The notes under the pieces are model-generated. The model saw only the letters and a program-made list of their open reading frames with translations. It searched no databases and was not told the origin of the DNA. A program made the position numbers and the translations under genes. Positions 1 through 10,389 of a DNA stretch of 64,000 nucleotides are shown piece by piece. Source of the DNA: Clonostachys chloroleuca (taxonomy: Eukaryota > Ascomycota > Sordariomycetes > Hypocreales > Bionectriaceae); assembly GCA_037952775.1 (NCBI GenBank), contig JBANAY010000004.1, positions 8,432,001-8,496,000 on the forward strand. The letters run 5' to 3'. Every line of letters begins with the position of its first letter. The stretch's first letter is position 1.

Positions 1-1
1 G

Positions 2-238
2 GTACATCTACTAGTCCCACTTCGACCAGGCGACAGATCTCTCCCACTCAAAGAGTTCCAAACGTACGAAGCCGAGCGGCTAGATGCAGGATTCCCAGGG
101 CAGACGGAACAAGGCCAGACGGGGCTCCAAACCCAGCAGTTATATCCAAGCTTGCAGGGGCAGATGGGACAAGGAGAGATGAGATACCAAGTCCAGGAGC
201 CATATCAAGGATCACAAGGGCAGACGCAATTCCAATGA
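2..238 (+). CDS. 3' end of a Gln/Gly-rich protein (partial)
   Basis: The frame is open from the window edge to a TGA at 236-238, about 78 codons, and is rich in Gln, Gly, Tyr and Pro (pieces such as GQTEQGQTG and LYPSLQGQ). After the TGA the same frame runs on for 13 more Gln/Pro-type codons to a TAA at 278-280, so the TGA may be a premature stop created by a C-to-T change. The 5' part lies outside the window. I do not recognise the family; low-complexity Q/G tails occur in many fungal RNA-binding and transcription-related proteins. The overlapping minus-strand ORF looks like a shadow. Confidence 0.45.
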   Translation, partial: VHLLVPLRPGDRSLPLKEFQTYEAERLDAGFPGQTEQGQTGLQTQQLYPSLQGQMGQGEMRYQVQEPYQGSQGQTQFQ

Positions 239-280
239 CAGCCGCCATATGAATGGCACCAGGCATCTCAACAGCAGTAA

Positions 281-2333
281 GGAGACTGAGGCTATTGGTA
301 ACATGGTTTAGAAGCTCGGCTATTGACTAAGCGCATTTCTCTTTTCTTTGTAGACAGTCAGGCATTGCTTTGATTGTTCTCTGCGAAAATTTGTACTTTT
401 CGGCTACACAATCTGAGGAATCACAGAATAAATGTCAAGTCCGCAAAATTACAACGGCAGCAAGTCCTATCTGTGTATGTCTTATTGTTGTTCCAGATTG
501 AGTAAAGGCTGGAGTTCAAATGTTTATTAACAATAGTTGTATTATTTGACTCAGCCTCTAGCTCAAGCTCAGTTATTAACTCCTATAGAATAATAAATAA
601 TTAAAGTAGTTCGGGTTCTTAATAAAGGATAAGAAAAGAGATAAATTCCTTAGCTATTAAATTAAATATCTTTAAGAGATAGTTTTAGTATATATATAGT
701 AAATCCTTACTACCTTAATCCAAAAGATAAATATCCTATAATTATCTGCTCCTCCGGTATACTATCTCAGAAGTACTAGTATATAGTATATTACAGTCTT
801 CCTTTCTACAGACTAAACTACTTTGAGCTATATATAGAGTTATATATATTCTTACTACTATCTTTAATAAGTACTTCCTAGTTATAGCTAGTAGTATTAA
901 TAAACTTAATATAATTAGAAATAAAATAAAAGCAATTAGAACCTACTAGGAGACTTAAGAATATATATAACTCTTATTCTTATTCTAATAGTTCTTAGTT
1001 TATATTCTAAGTTATAATAACTTTACTAAAGTACTGAGCTAGTATTTTATCTAATATATATAGGCTTAACTTCTCCTATATTTTTAATATAAATAAGGTT
1101 AAATACCCCTCTTTACTTTAAGTATTATAAGGTATAGGTTAAATAGTAGTAAAACTAACTACTACTTCTTCAGACTTACTTTACCAAGTATTATACTTAT
1201 CTTAGTTAATATTCTCTAAGTCAGTCTTATACTTAGAGGATATAAATCCCAGGAGGAAGAAGGCCCAGAAATAATAATTAGGGAATTAATAAAGACTGAG
1301 CTATTACTATAGTAAAATATTACTATCTATTATAGTATCTCTGCTATACTAGTTAGATATTAGTATATCTAGTCCTATATATTATAAATTTAGATTATAT
1401 ATTAGAAATTAACTATTAGTATAAATAAGTAGATAAAGTTAGATTATAATATTAATAATATCTTAAAAGTTAAGTATATATCCTTATAGTCTACTCCTTT
1501 AATATATAAGATAGTTAGATAAAGACTACTAATAATATTAAATTAAAGATAGAAAAGCTAGACTAGGCTAAAGGATAAGTCTAAAGAAAACTACTATTAT
1601 TACCTAGAATTATACTATTTAATATATAAAATATATCTAGAGTCCCCTTAAATACTACTAATAATCTAGGGTATTTAAACTTAGAAACCTTTTAAAGTAG
1701 TATTATAAAAAGTAATATCTTAATAGATTCTACTTTTCTTAATATAAGCAGTATATTAAAAATTAGTAAATTCTTTTAATTATAAGGATTAATAGCCTAA
1801 TATTATTATATTAAGCTGATTAAGTAATAACTATTTATATCCCTATTAGAATTATATAATACCTCCTTTTTTTCCAGACTCTATCTCTAGTTAATCTTAT
1901 TATAGGTACTTCTTAGATCTGAAAAGTAGTTTTATAATTTATTTAACTAAAATCCTAACTTCTATATAAAGTATATATAAGGGAAATAAATTTATTTAAG
2001 TATTCTAGTAGCTAGACTTACTATAGGAGCTATTCTGAATAGGTTCCTAGAGGAGTAAATTATATAAAGAATATTAAAAAAATTCTTATTATTAAGAAAG
2101 CTATTACTCCTAATATTCCTATCTATAATTTATCTATAGGGGATTATTAATAGAGTAAGATTTTAAGATAACTCTGTTATTTCTATTATACTTATCTAGC
2201 TATAAAGAAATCTACTACTATATTTTTCTTACTCTAAAACTTATTAAAGAATATAAATATTTTTAATTAGAGAGTTAAAATAAGTATCTAGCTATTCTAA
2301 TTATAAGTATTATTTATTAATTTATACTGATTA
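281..2333. repeat. AT-rich, RIP-decayed DNA without a readable gene
   Basis: Very AT-rich sequence with stops in every frame. CpA, TpG and CpG are rare, while CpT, ApG, CpC and GpG remain, which is the footprint of RIP on repeated DNA. I could not assign the original element. Confidence 0.7.
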
Positions 2334-3197
2334 TGTTGAAATTACAGTGGCCTACAAGGTGTATTAGGCCTTGAGACCGCTATAACTAGCAGCAGTGGAA
2401 ATTTTAGCTTCTAACTTATAGCGAACACTCCTCTATAACTTAGTCAAACTTCACACTAGAAAGTCGGTTTATAGTGCATTTTATAGCGTAAAAGGATCTT
2501 ATTTTGGTGAGAGGAACCGGAAAAATATACCAATTTCTCTCATAGGTCTACCGACTAAAAACTACTCTAAAACCCGCTACAGCAGCTTCCCGGGCCACTT
2601 TTGATTTTCCGCAAAATTCATTACTATAGGAAATCTAAAAAATCGACTCACAACTACCAAACCATAAGATAGATATATATAACCTTTTTAAGACCCACTT
2701 TTATCTGAAAGAGCTAGTTAAGCTGATCAGTTAAGTATAGATATTAGATATCTTATCTTTAAAGCTGAAAGAGATATCTAAGATCTAAGGTCTAGTCTAG
2801 GGTAGGTTGGTTATAGGGTAGCTTGGGTATAGGTTAGGCTACTAGAAGTTACTCAGATTTTTTCCTGAATTTTCTAGACCCTTATTTAGGCTAATATAGC
2901 CTAATAACCTATAAATAACGCTGCTGACGCTCCTAGCCCTAAAGAGGAACTGGAGCCTGCTAAGCCGTAGCGGTCATAGCGGCCTGTAGCCACTGACCCA
3001 CAGTGGCTGCAACCGCTATTGGCTCGTGATCGTAGTCGCTATCGGATAGCGGTCTCAATCGCTATTGGCTAGCTGTTACAGGGGATAGCGATCGCTAACA
3101 GTTAGTGGTTGCGACCGCTAGAGGTTAGTGGTTGCAACCGCTAACTTATAGCGATACGGTCACTAACTTATAGTGGCTATAGTCTCTCAATTCAACA
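2334..3197. mobile_element. Solo LTR, 864 bp, TSD GATTA
   Basis: The sequence begins TGTTGAAATT and ends AATTCAACA, the TG...CA ends of an LTR, and is flanked by a perfect 5-bp duplication GATTA (2329-2333 and 3198-3202). Its first 292 bp (2334-2625) align without gaps to 42266-42557 with about seven differences, six of them C/T transitions. No internal retrotransposon sequence is attached, so this is a solo LTR left by LTR-LTR recombination. It is less decayed than its AT-rich surroundings. Confidence 0.88.
2935..3180. repeat. TAGCGGT/ACCGCTA motif cluster inside the solo LTR
   Basis: About 240 bp holding many copies, in both orientations, of short words such as TAGCGGT, ACCGCTA and GGTTGCAACCGCTA. 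Several form short palindromes. The cluster lies in the 3' part of the LTR, which the truncated copy at 42.3 kb lacks. It may be a protein-binding array or a hairpin-prone region; function unknown. Confidence 0.6.
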
Positions 3198-3202
3198 GAT
3201 TA

Positions 3203-3617
3203 CTTATTAACTATTTAGATAAGAGCCTTTATAGTCTTATAGATCTATACCTAATATTAGTTTCTATTTTATCTAACCTGATTATTAGTATTAGATTAAG
3301 TATATATTATTCTGCTCTCTATAGTAATAGATATAGTATATATAGCTGGTAATATTATTTATAGATCCCTCTTTCTAGTAAAATTACTCTAATATAGAGC
3401 CTAGTTATTATAGTATTACTATTTGGTTTTTAGCAGCTAAATTTACTAGAGATCTATTAGGCTGGTTTTAACTATATATCTAGATTTATATACCTATATT
3501 ATACTTTAGGATAGTATCTATAAAAACTAAGTTAAGTTATTTATAGTTAGAATCTGCTCTATTTCTATATATTCAGGGTCTTTAAAACTAAATATAAGAT
3601 AATATTATATATATATA
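3203..3617. repeat. AT-rich RIP-decayed spacer between two solo LTRs
   Basis: No ORF or recognisable domain. Composition is as in 281-2333. Confidence 0.6.
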
Positions 3618-3622
3618 CAGAT

Positions 3623-3838
3623 TGTCAGAGGCAAGGGTCGGTTCAAGGGAGTGAAGGGGTCACAAGTGCATCGCAGGAGCCTAGCAGCAGTCTAATCTGC
3701 TGTTAGGGGTCTCCTCGTGGTTACATTAATTGCTGAAGCTCTCTCTCTTCTGCCGCAACGCCCTTCCAAGGGATAAGGCGCGGGGTCAGACCTCTGGTCA
3801 CGTGCCTTATCAGGTGACCTGTCAGTTGACTACTGACA
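3623..3838. mobile_element. Solo LTR, 216 bp, TSD CAGAT
   Basis: A moderate-GC island in AT-rich DNA. It starts TGTCAGAGG and ends CTACTGACA (TG...CA, inverted TGTCAG/CTGACA), and is flanked by perfect CAGAT duplications (3618-3622, 3839-3843). It is unrelated in sequence to the 864-bp LTR. Its low RIP load suggests it is younger than its surroundings or below the RIP length threshold. Confidence 0.88.
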
Positions 3839-3843
3839 CAGAT

Positions 3844-6600
3844 CTCCTGTATACTAATAACTATTTTTAGCTAACTAAGACCTCTGTATACAGTATATTA
3901 GCTTAATATTACTATATAATTCTAATTATATATTAATAAAAATAGGCCTAGCTAGTATAGAGTATACTAAGCTAAAATTTTAATTATCTCTAATACTGGA
4001 TTTTTTTTTTACTAAATCCTATACTTAAATAAATAATAATAAAAGAGAAAGAAAGTTATATTAATAAACCTGCTAATAGTATTAGATATTACCTTAAGTA
4101 GTCTTACTAAAGCTATTTAAGAGCTATACTATTTAGTATATTATAATTACCTAACTTATAACTATATATAGTTTATTAAAGTACTCTGGTCTTTATTTTA
4201 GTAAAGGTATTACTCTAACTATATCTTTATATTTATTATATTTAAAGTAGTAATTACTTATATAAATACTCTGCTAAGATACCTGTATTAGGGATTTAAT
4301 TATAGTAAACTATTAATTAGTTATAATACCTAGGGTCTTTATAGTATAGCTCGGGTATATTTATAGGGTTACTATTTTACCTTACTAATTATAGCTATAC
4401 TTACTAGCGGATAGAGATAAAACTATAGCTCTTTAACTAATAGTACTTTTTTATAAATCTCTAGTCTAAATATATCCTTCTTATATATTTTAGAATACTA
4501 GCCTCTATACTTAATATCTTTTATATTTAAAGATCTTTTCCTAGCTTTAATAAAATTATTTTTATTAATCTAGAATATTTATTTTTAATCTAAAAAAAAA
4601 CTATATATAAGCTCTTAGAGTATTTTATTAGGAATTTTCTAATAATAAATATATTAATTTATAGCAGCTTAGTAATATATACTAAAAGAATAAATTAGGG
4701 AAGTAATCCAGAGTAGATAATTATACTCTTAAAGATAGTATTCAGAACTATAAATTAGAGTTATAACTCCTTAAGGAATATATAAAAGGAGAAGAATCTA
4801 GTAGAATATTAAAGAAAGAGGGAATAAGAGATTTAAAGAAAAAGTAGAATAGGAGCTTAAGAGACTAAGAAGTATTATAAGTTATAAGCTTGATTTAGAA
4901 TAATCTATATAAAGGGGTTAGAAAGCTTAATAACTTATATAAAGGAGAGGGAAGTAAGATTACTTAGGTAATCTAGCTTATAAGTAGTTTATAATAATAG
5001 GATAAAACTTTAATAAGTCTATAATAAGGAACTTTTAAATCTATTTAGTTTAAAGTACTAGACCTAAAGAAATTATATTATTAATAATTACTTAACTATT
5101 TCTATTTATTATATATATATTTATTCCTAGTTAGAAAATACTCTTTAGATAGTTTTTAATAGTATTACTACTACCTTTATTAAAACTAGCCTCTTAGTAC
5201 TTATATATTAGCTATAATTTATATAGTACCTAGGGTAACCTAGTAGAATATATTCAGAATAGGTTACTAAATATAAGAGTAGGTTTTACTAAGTTTTAAG
5301 AATCTAAGGTTTAAAGAGTAGATAAATTATACTAGTAATACCAGGGCTAGTATATCTGGAAGAGTTATAGTATTAGCTAATAGTAATAAGCTTTATAAAG
5401 AAATATTATATTATATCTAGATTTACTATTAGATAGAAATTAGATTAAACTATAGATATAGCTAGTAATATATTTTTTTAGAGTAAGTAAGTCTATAATC
5501 TCCCTAAAATAATAAAACCCTATAAATTATTTTATAGTTATTAGCTCTGTTTTTTCAATATAAATATATCTCTCCTTAACTAAGATTCTTATTATAATTA
5601 TACTCTTATATAGATAGGGGTTTATAGTATTAGTAGGTTAGAAAATACTATAGGTAATTAATATTTATAACTACTAAATCTTTAATCTTATATATAGTAT
5701 AATTAAAAAAAAAGGCCTATCTAGCAGCTCTATATATCTCCTACTCTAAAATTATTACCCTATTTAGAAGTATATTAGTATTATCCTACTATAAGTTACC
5801 TCAGTCTATATAGTAATAGTAATAGTTATAGTAATAGTACTAGTAGCTATATTAATAATAGAATTAAGAGTAACAGAATTAGTACTCTTACTAGAGATAT
5901 CTTTAAATTCCTATATAATATCTATACAGCTAATAGAGAGACTGATAATCTGTTTAAATATACTCGGAGAGATATTAATAGAGCTACTAAGATATTCAGA
6001 ATACTTATCCCAGATTAGTATACAGACAGAGTTTCTATTAGTATAGGATATCTTAATCTATTTCCTATAGACAGCTACTTTATTAGGATTAATATTATTA
6101 CTAAAGTCTAGAGTAGAGAGGGCGATAATAATATTACTATTACTATAGACTATACTGTATATACTAAGGCCCTGGTAGAAGTAGGTTATTTAGTTAGAAA
6201 ATATAGTTATAGATAAATATAATACTATATAAATTAATAGTTTAAGTTTAAGTATTTTGAAAGCTAAACAGTAAACTAGTTATTTAAGAACTTTAATATA
6301 TATATAGTAATATATATTTTAATACTATATTATATATTATACCTATATAGAGCTATTTATAAGTAAAACCAGTAAAATAAGCTTTTAATACTTTAAAGAA
6401 ATTAGTAAGCTTAATTATACTGATATAGATAGTACTAATACTAGGTAGATATTAAAAAAAAAACTAAATATTTATACTATAGAACTTATATAGGGTTAAC
6501 TAAGATATAGAAGAAGTTACTTTTCTAACTCTACTTTATATTTCTAAGTCTACCAAGCTAAGAGAAGCTGAAAAGAGCTTTATTTATTTTTTTTGATTAA
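3844..6600. repeat. AT-rich RIP-decayed block
   Basis: Stop-dense sequence. The best-preserved stretch is about 5875-6240 on the plus strand, which reads through only a few stops with protein-like pieces (RDIFKFLYN, RVSISIGYLNLFP, YTVYTKALVEVGYLVRKY). I do not recognise that relic. Confidence 0.6.
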
Positions 6601-6867
6601 ATATACTTATACATACAATATACACTTTGTATAAAATCTTACAGAAGTTGAGACTAAGAGGCAAAGCAGTTTTATTCCCATTTCTTAGGCTTGGCCTAAA
6701 AACAGGTATTCCCCTAATTGTTACGAATTTGACCAACGTGCACTGTCATGTGTGGAACCCCCACTTTTCGCTCCAATCACGACAGGATCATTCGGATCCC
6801 ACGATGACCCTCAACCTAGATCATTGCCAAGACACAATAATCCCTTAGTATATATATACACATACGG
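6601..6867. other. Left flank of the NLR island, no confident gene
   Basis: Base composition returns towards normal here. A TGTTACG at 6719 resembles the start of an LTR, but I find no matching end or duplication. Small ORFs in this stretch overlap each other on both strands and are not supported. Confidence 0.4.
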
Positions 6868-6869
6868 TA

Positions 6870-7003
6870 CAGTGGGGTGCGGGTTCAGCGTCAGTAACCC
6901 AACATTGGAATTTTGTCGAAAATGGCCAAAAATGTACCAATCGTGGCGCAGGCACAGTGCGTGGCCAGTGCCAATACGACCCCTGTCCTCTTTCAACAGT
7001 AAC
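6870..7003 (+). repeat. Left terminal inverted repeat (TIR-A)
   Basis: 134 bp, inverted copy at 20772-20905. Shared blocks include GGTTCAGCGTCAGTAA, GAAAATGGCCAAAAA and GCACAGTGCGT. Preceded by TA at 6868-6869. Confidence 0.85.
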
Positions 7004-7289
7004 ATTGTTTTTTTTTCCTGCCTTCGCATTCAGGTATTAATAACTCACATTGAGAGCAACTTTCGGCTGCCTATCTCTACAAAAATCACCTATAATTATC
7101 TCCGTGTCTACTTCTGGCCGAAATCTAGATTCACCTGACGGCTATACATATATGTCTATTTGGAGATGACACTAGCCATTGTCAATTCCATAGCATCCAA
7201 TATCGTGCATAATACAACATACTGCATATCTAGACTGAATATTAGAACCGCTAATCAGAGCCGCTGCCTTTATGTGATCTCCATTTTCC

Positions 7290-8640
7290 GAAAACTCTCA
7301 ACCTTCGAATATATAACCTCCCGTAAAGATCGTTGGCGCGGCTTCCGTTCCTCCAGATCATCGGCCTGCGTGATCGCCAAAGATTGAACTGGTCTCGCAA
7401 GAGAGCGAATGCGTTGTAACGATTCCTGCGTGGAGGCGAGGTGCATGATACTTTCACTCGTATGCGGATGATGTTCTCCAAGGATCTGCCGTCGAAGATC
7501 TAGAGCAGACTTATGAAGCACTTCAGCCTCGTGGTATCGGCCCTGCGAATGGTATGTCGTCGCAAGGGACGCTATGCTCCTGATCGTATCCGGGTGCTTC
7601 TCCCCAAGAACCTCCCGTCGAAGATCTAGTGCCTCCTGGTAAATACCTTCAGCCTCCTCGTATCGGCCCTGCGCATGGTATATCGTCGCGAGGGACGCCA
7701 TGCTCCTGATCGTATCCGGGTGCTTCTCCCTAAGAACCTCCCGTCGGAGATCTAGTGTGCGATCCTTCAATATCTCAGCCTCGTTATCTCGGCCCTGCGC
7801 ATGGTATGTCGCCGCGAGGGACGCCATGCTGCTGATTGTATCCGGGTGCTTCTCCCCAAGAACCTCCCGTCGAAGATCTAGTACCTCCTGGTAAATACCT
7901 TCAGCCTCGTGGTATCAGCCCTGCGAATGGTATGTCGTCGCAAGGGACACTATGCTCCTGATCGTATCCGGGTGCTTCTCCCCAAGAACCTCCCGTCGAA
8001 GATCTAGTGCCTCCTGGTAAATACCTTCAGCCTCCTCGTATCGGCCCTGCTCATGGTATATCGTCGCGAGATCCGCTATGCTGCTGATCGTATCCGGGTG
8101 CTTCTCCCCAAGCATCTCTCATCGAAGATCTAGTACCTCCTGGTAAATACCTTCAGCATCCTCATATCGGCCCTGCACATAGTATGTCGCCGCGAGGTCC
8201 GCCATGCTGCTGATCGTATCCGGGTGCTTCTCCCCAAGCATCTCCCGCCGGAGATCTAGTGTACGATCCTTTAACGTCTCAGCCTCGTCGTATCGGCCCT
8301 GCACATGGTATATCACCGCGAGGTTTGCCATGCTCCTGATCGTATCCGGATTCTTCTCCCCAAGAACCTCCCGTCGGAGATCTAATACTTTGACTGAGAT
8401 CTCTTTATCTTCGTCGTATCGGCCCTGCGCATGGTATATCGCCGCGAGGTTCGTCATGCTGCTGATCATATCCGGGTGCTTCTCCCCAAGAACCTCCCGC
8501 CGAAGATTCAGTACTTGATCCTTCAGATGTTCAGCCTCATTGTATCGGCCCTGCGCATGGTATGTCGTCGCGAGGGACGCCATGCTCCTGATCGTATCCG
8601 GGTGCTTCTCCCCAAGAACCTCCCGTCGGAGCCCCCACGC
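7290..8640 (-). repeat. 126-bp TPR-coding tandem repeat array
   Basis: Nine units of about 126 bp (42 codons) plus a partial unit, very similar at the DNA level: CTTGGGGAGAAGCAYCCGG and CAGGGCCGATACGA recur in almost every unit. High internal repeat conservation is a known feature of some fungal NLR repeat domains and marks ongoing unit exchange or expansion. NLR2 has only four units plus cap. Confidence 0.9.
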
Positions 8641-10100
8641 TCTCTCATCTACTGCCTCCTTCTCCCTCTATCGTCCTTGGTTATAGAGAAAGTCCGAAAC
8701 TCGACTGAGCAATCTTGCTGTATCAACCTCTGTCCCGCTCACCTCAGCCCACTCTCCCACTCGTATAGCATGCGCCATGTACTGCCCGCATTGTCCCCAT
8801 GGCTTTCCTTCCGATACCGGGAAAAGGTTGTCTACGATATGGAAAGCTATACTCGAATAGTATGCTTCACTATTTCCCCTCCTGCTCTCCCTGTCCGCTA
8901 TCTCACCTAGCACTCTATCTATCGGCCCTCTCAGCCTATACCGTATAGCTTCTTGCACCAGTTTGTGCATCTCATAGCTTCGCCCCCCATCCTCTTTCCA
9001 GCGCAGGCTAAGGAAAGAAAACTCCTTCAGTCGCATAACTGCTTGCTGCACCTCAATATCGCTGACTTACCTACTTATATCCTCCTCGGCTATGCTATAT
9101 CCACTCACTGCCGCCATCAAGTCATATGGTATATCTTGGCTGTTCACATACGCAATTACATGGAGGATCCAGTACGACATCTTGCTCTCTGCTCGAATCC
9201 ACTCCATTGAGATCCTCCACGTCTCAAGCACGCTGTTTGATACTTCCGGCCGTCGATATCGGTCGGAATCGCTCATCTTCAGTACTTCCCACCGAGTTCT
9301 GCCTTGCACCAGGAGGGACAGATATTTCTCGATCGTTGTCGATGTGCGCCGCATAAACACCCCAGCCTGCGAGATAGCTAGCGGGAGCCGTTGCAGTTCT
9401 TCCAGAAGAGTATTAACTCCTTCCTCCTCAAAAGTCAACTCCTCATCTCTAACTCTTGCCAGAAGTATCGCCACCTCGTTCGTTGCCATGGATCGCACCT
9501 CGATTCCTCCGCGCGGTCCTACAAGCGTGCCCGCAATATGCGCGTCTCGACTCGTCCACAGCAGTGTTCCTTGCAGCGCATAAGGGACATACTTGCGTAA
9601 GTTCCCATCCGTCCCCTGGTGTACTTCACCGACTCCAAATAGCTTCAGATCATCGGCATTATCGAGGATCATCACCCATTTCGACCGTTCTCCAATCTTA
9701 GTGCACACCACATCAAGCAAGTCCGACCCATCAAGCCCGTTGTCAACCCCAAGCTTCTTCCCGATCGTCTTATAGTCGGAGGTAAAAGTTGCTTCGCTGT
9801 CGGCGTGGACCCAGAAGATGTAGCATTCGTCATCATGATCGCACCGTCGGTATGCGTTGTCTAGTGCAATCTGTGTTTTGCTGGATTGTTAGCTCCTCTG
9901 TCAAGAGACAATCTGGAAGTGGAGACCTACCCTGAGCCTCCCAACCCCCAAAGAGCAGCACTATAGAAGCCCGGTGTTTGTAGTAAAAGCTTATCCAGTC
10001 GGTCGATTAGATCCTGACGACGGACTAGGTCTTCATTGCGGGGGTATGGAATGACGCGGACGACCCCGGCAGCCTCGGCGGGGGCTCGGGAGTGGGGCAG

Positions 10101-10172
10101 GCCGTAGTAAATATTCCCTTGTACTTTTTCTTGGTGGATCGTAGTCTTGTCGCCAAACTGGCTGTGACTCAC
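10101..10172 (-). other. RHIM/PP-like amyloid-type motif, NLR1 N-terminus
   Basis: Residues 11-34 of NLR1 contain SQFG, then an IHQEKVQGNIYYG core. The pattern F-x(n)-I-x-Q-x-x-(V/I)-x-G-N-(I/L) is also at the C-terminus of PNP1 and the N-terminus of NLR2. Similar motifs (fungal PP, related to metazoan RHIM) mediate NLR-to-effector amyloid templating. Assignment to that class is inference. Confidence 0.55.
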
Positions 10173-10202
10173 GGTGCGCTGTTCATGTGTCGGCGTTGGC
10201 AT

Positions 10203-10389
10203 CTTATCTGCGATTTATTTTGTGCCTGCTGAGCGATCCGGACATTGTCGGATTTGCAGCAGAAGAAAGTTTTAGCGCCAACTTCAGCTCCTCACGTGAT
10301 ACGGCAATGTAAGGCAGCAATATAGACCCCTCACCTGCGTCGGTCCGTATCAGATTTCTCACTCCTGAACGGCACCTACAACTGGCACG
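10203..10389. promoter_or_regulatory. 187-bp bidirectional promoter of NLR1 and PNP1
   Basis: The only DNA between the two divergent starts. It contains a palindromic TCACGTGA at 10292-10299. The block TCACGTGAGGAGCTGA (minus strand), with TATTGCTGCCT just upstream, is repeated before NLR2 (14656-14688). CACGTG is the binding site of bHLH factors. A shared promoter would make PNP1 and NLR1 co-regulated. Confidence 0.6.

Larger units (their letters stand above)
7270..10202 (-). pseudogene. NLR1: NB-ARC/TPR NLR with four in-frame stops
   Basis: Two exons, 9931-10202 and 7270-9880, with a 50-nt intron splitting the P-loop; about 960 codons in one frame with no indel. Residues 11-34 form a motif shared with PNP1 and NLR2. 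P-loop GLGGSGKT lies near 86-93, Walker B WVMILDNADD near 159, RLPLA follows, and an MHD-like SYEMHKL near 395. From about residue 505 there are nine 42-residue TPR units (kinesin-light-chain type, GEKHPDTI...YHAQGRY) plus a cap. The four stops are TAA 9067-9069, TAG 8668-8670, TGA 8119-8121 and TGA 7915-7917; each is explained by one C-to-T or G-to-A change (for example TGG to TAG, CGA to TGA). NLRs of this class are innate immune or incompatibility sensors. It lacks an N-terminal effector domain and is head-to-head with PNP1, 187 bp away. A RIP-killed gene is most likely; the two ORFs upstream of the TPRs could still yield short proteins. Confidence 0.85.

Noticed and set aside
6719..6840. 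TGTTACG start resembling the LTR at 22195
   Set aside because: No homology beyond the first seven bases, no TG...CA end and no target duplication.
7290..8640. Regular 126-bp spacing considered as a CRISPR-like or satellite array
   Set aside because: The units are in-frame TPR codons within a eukaryotic NLR; no spacers.
8204..9701. Several plus-strand ORFs over NLR1
   Set aside because: Antisense shadows of the NB-ARC and TPR codons.
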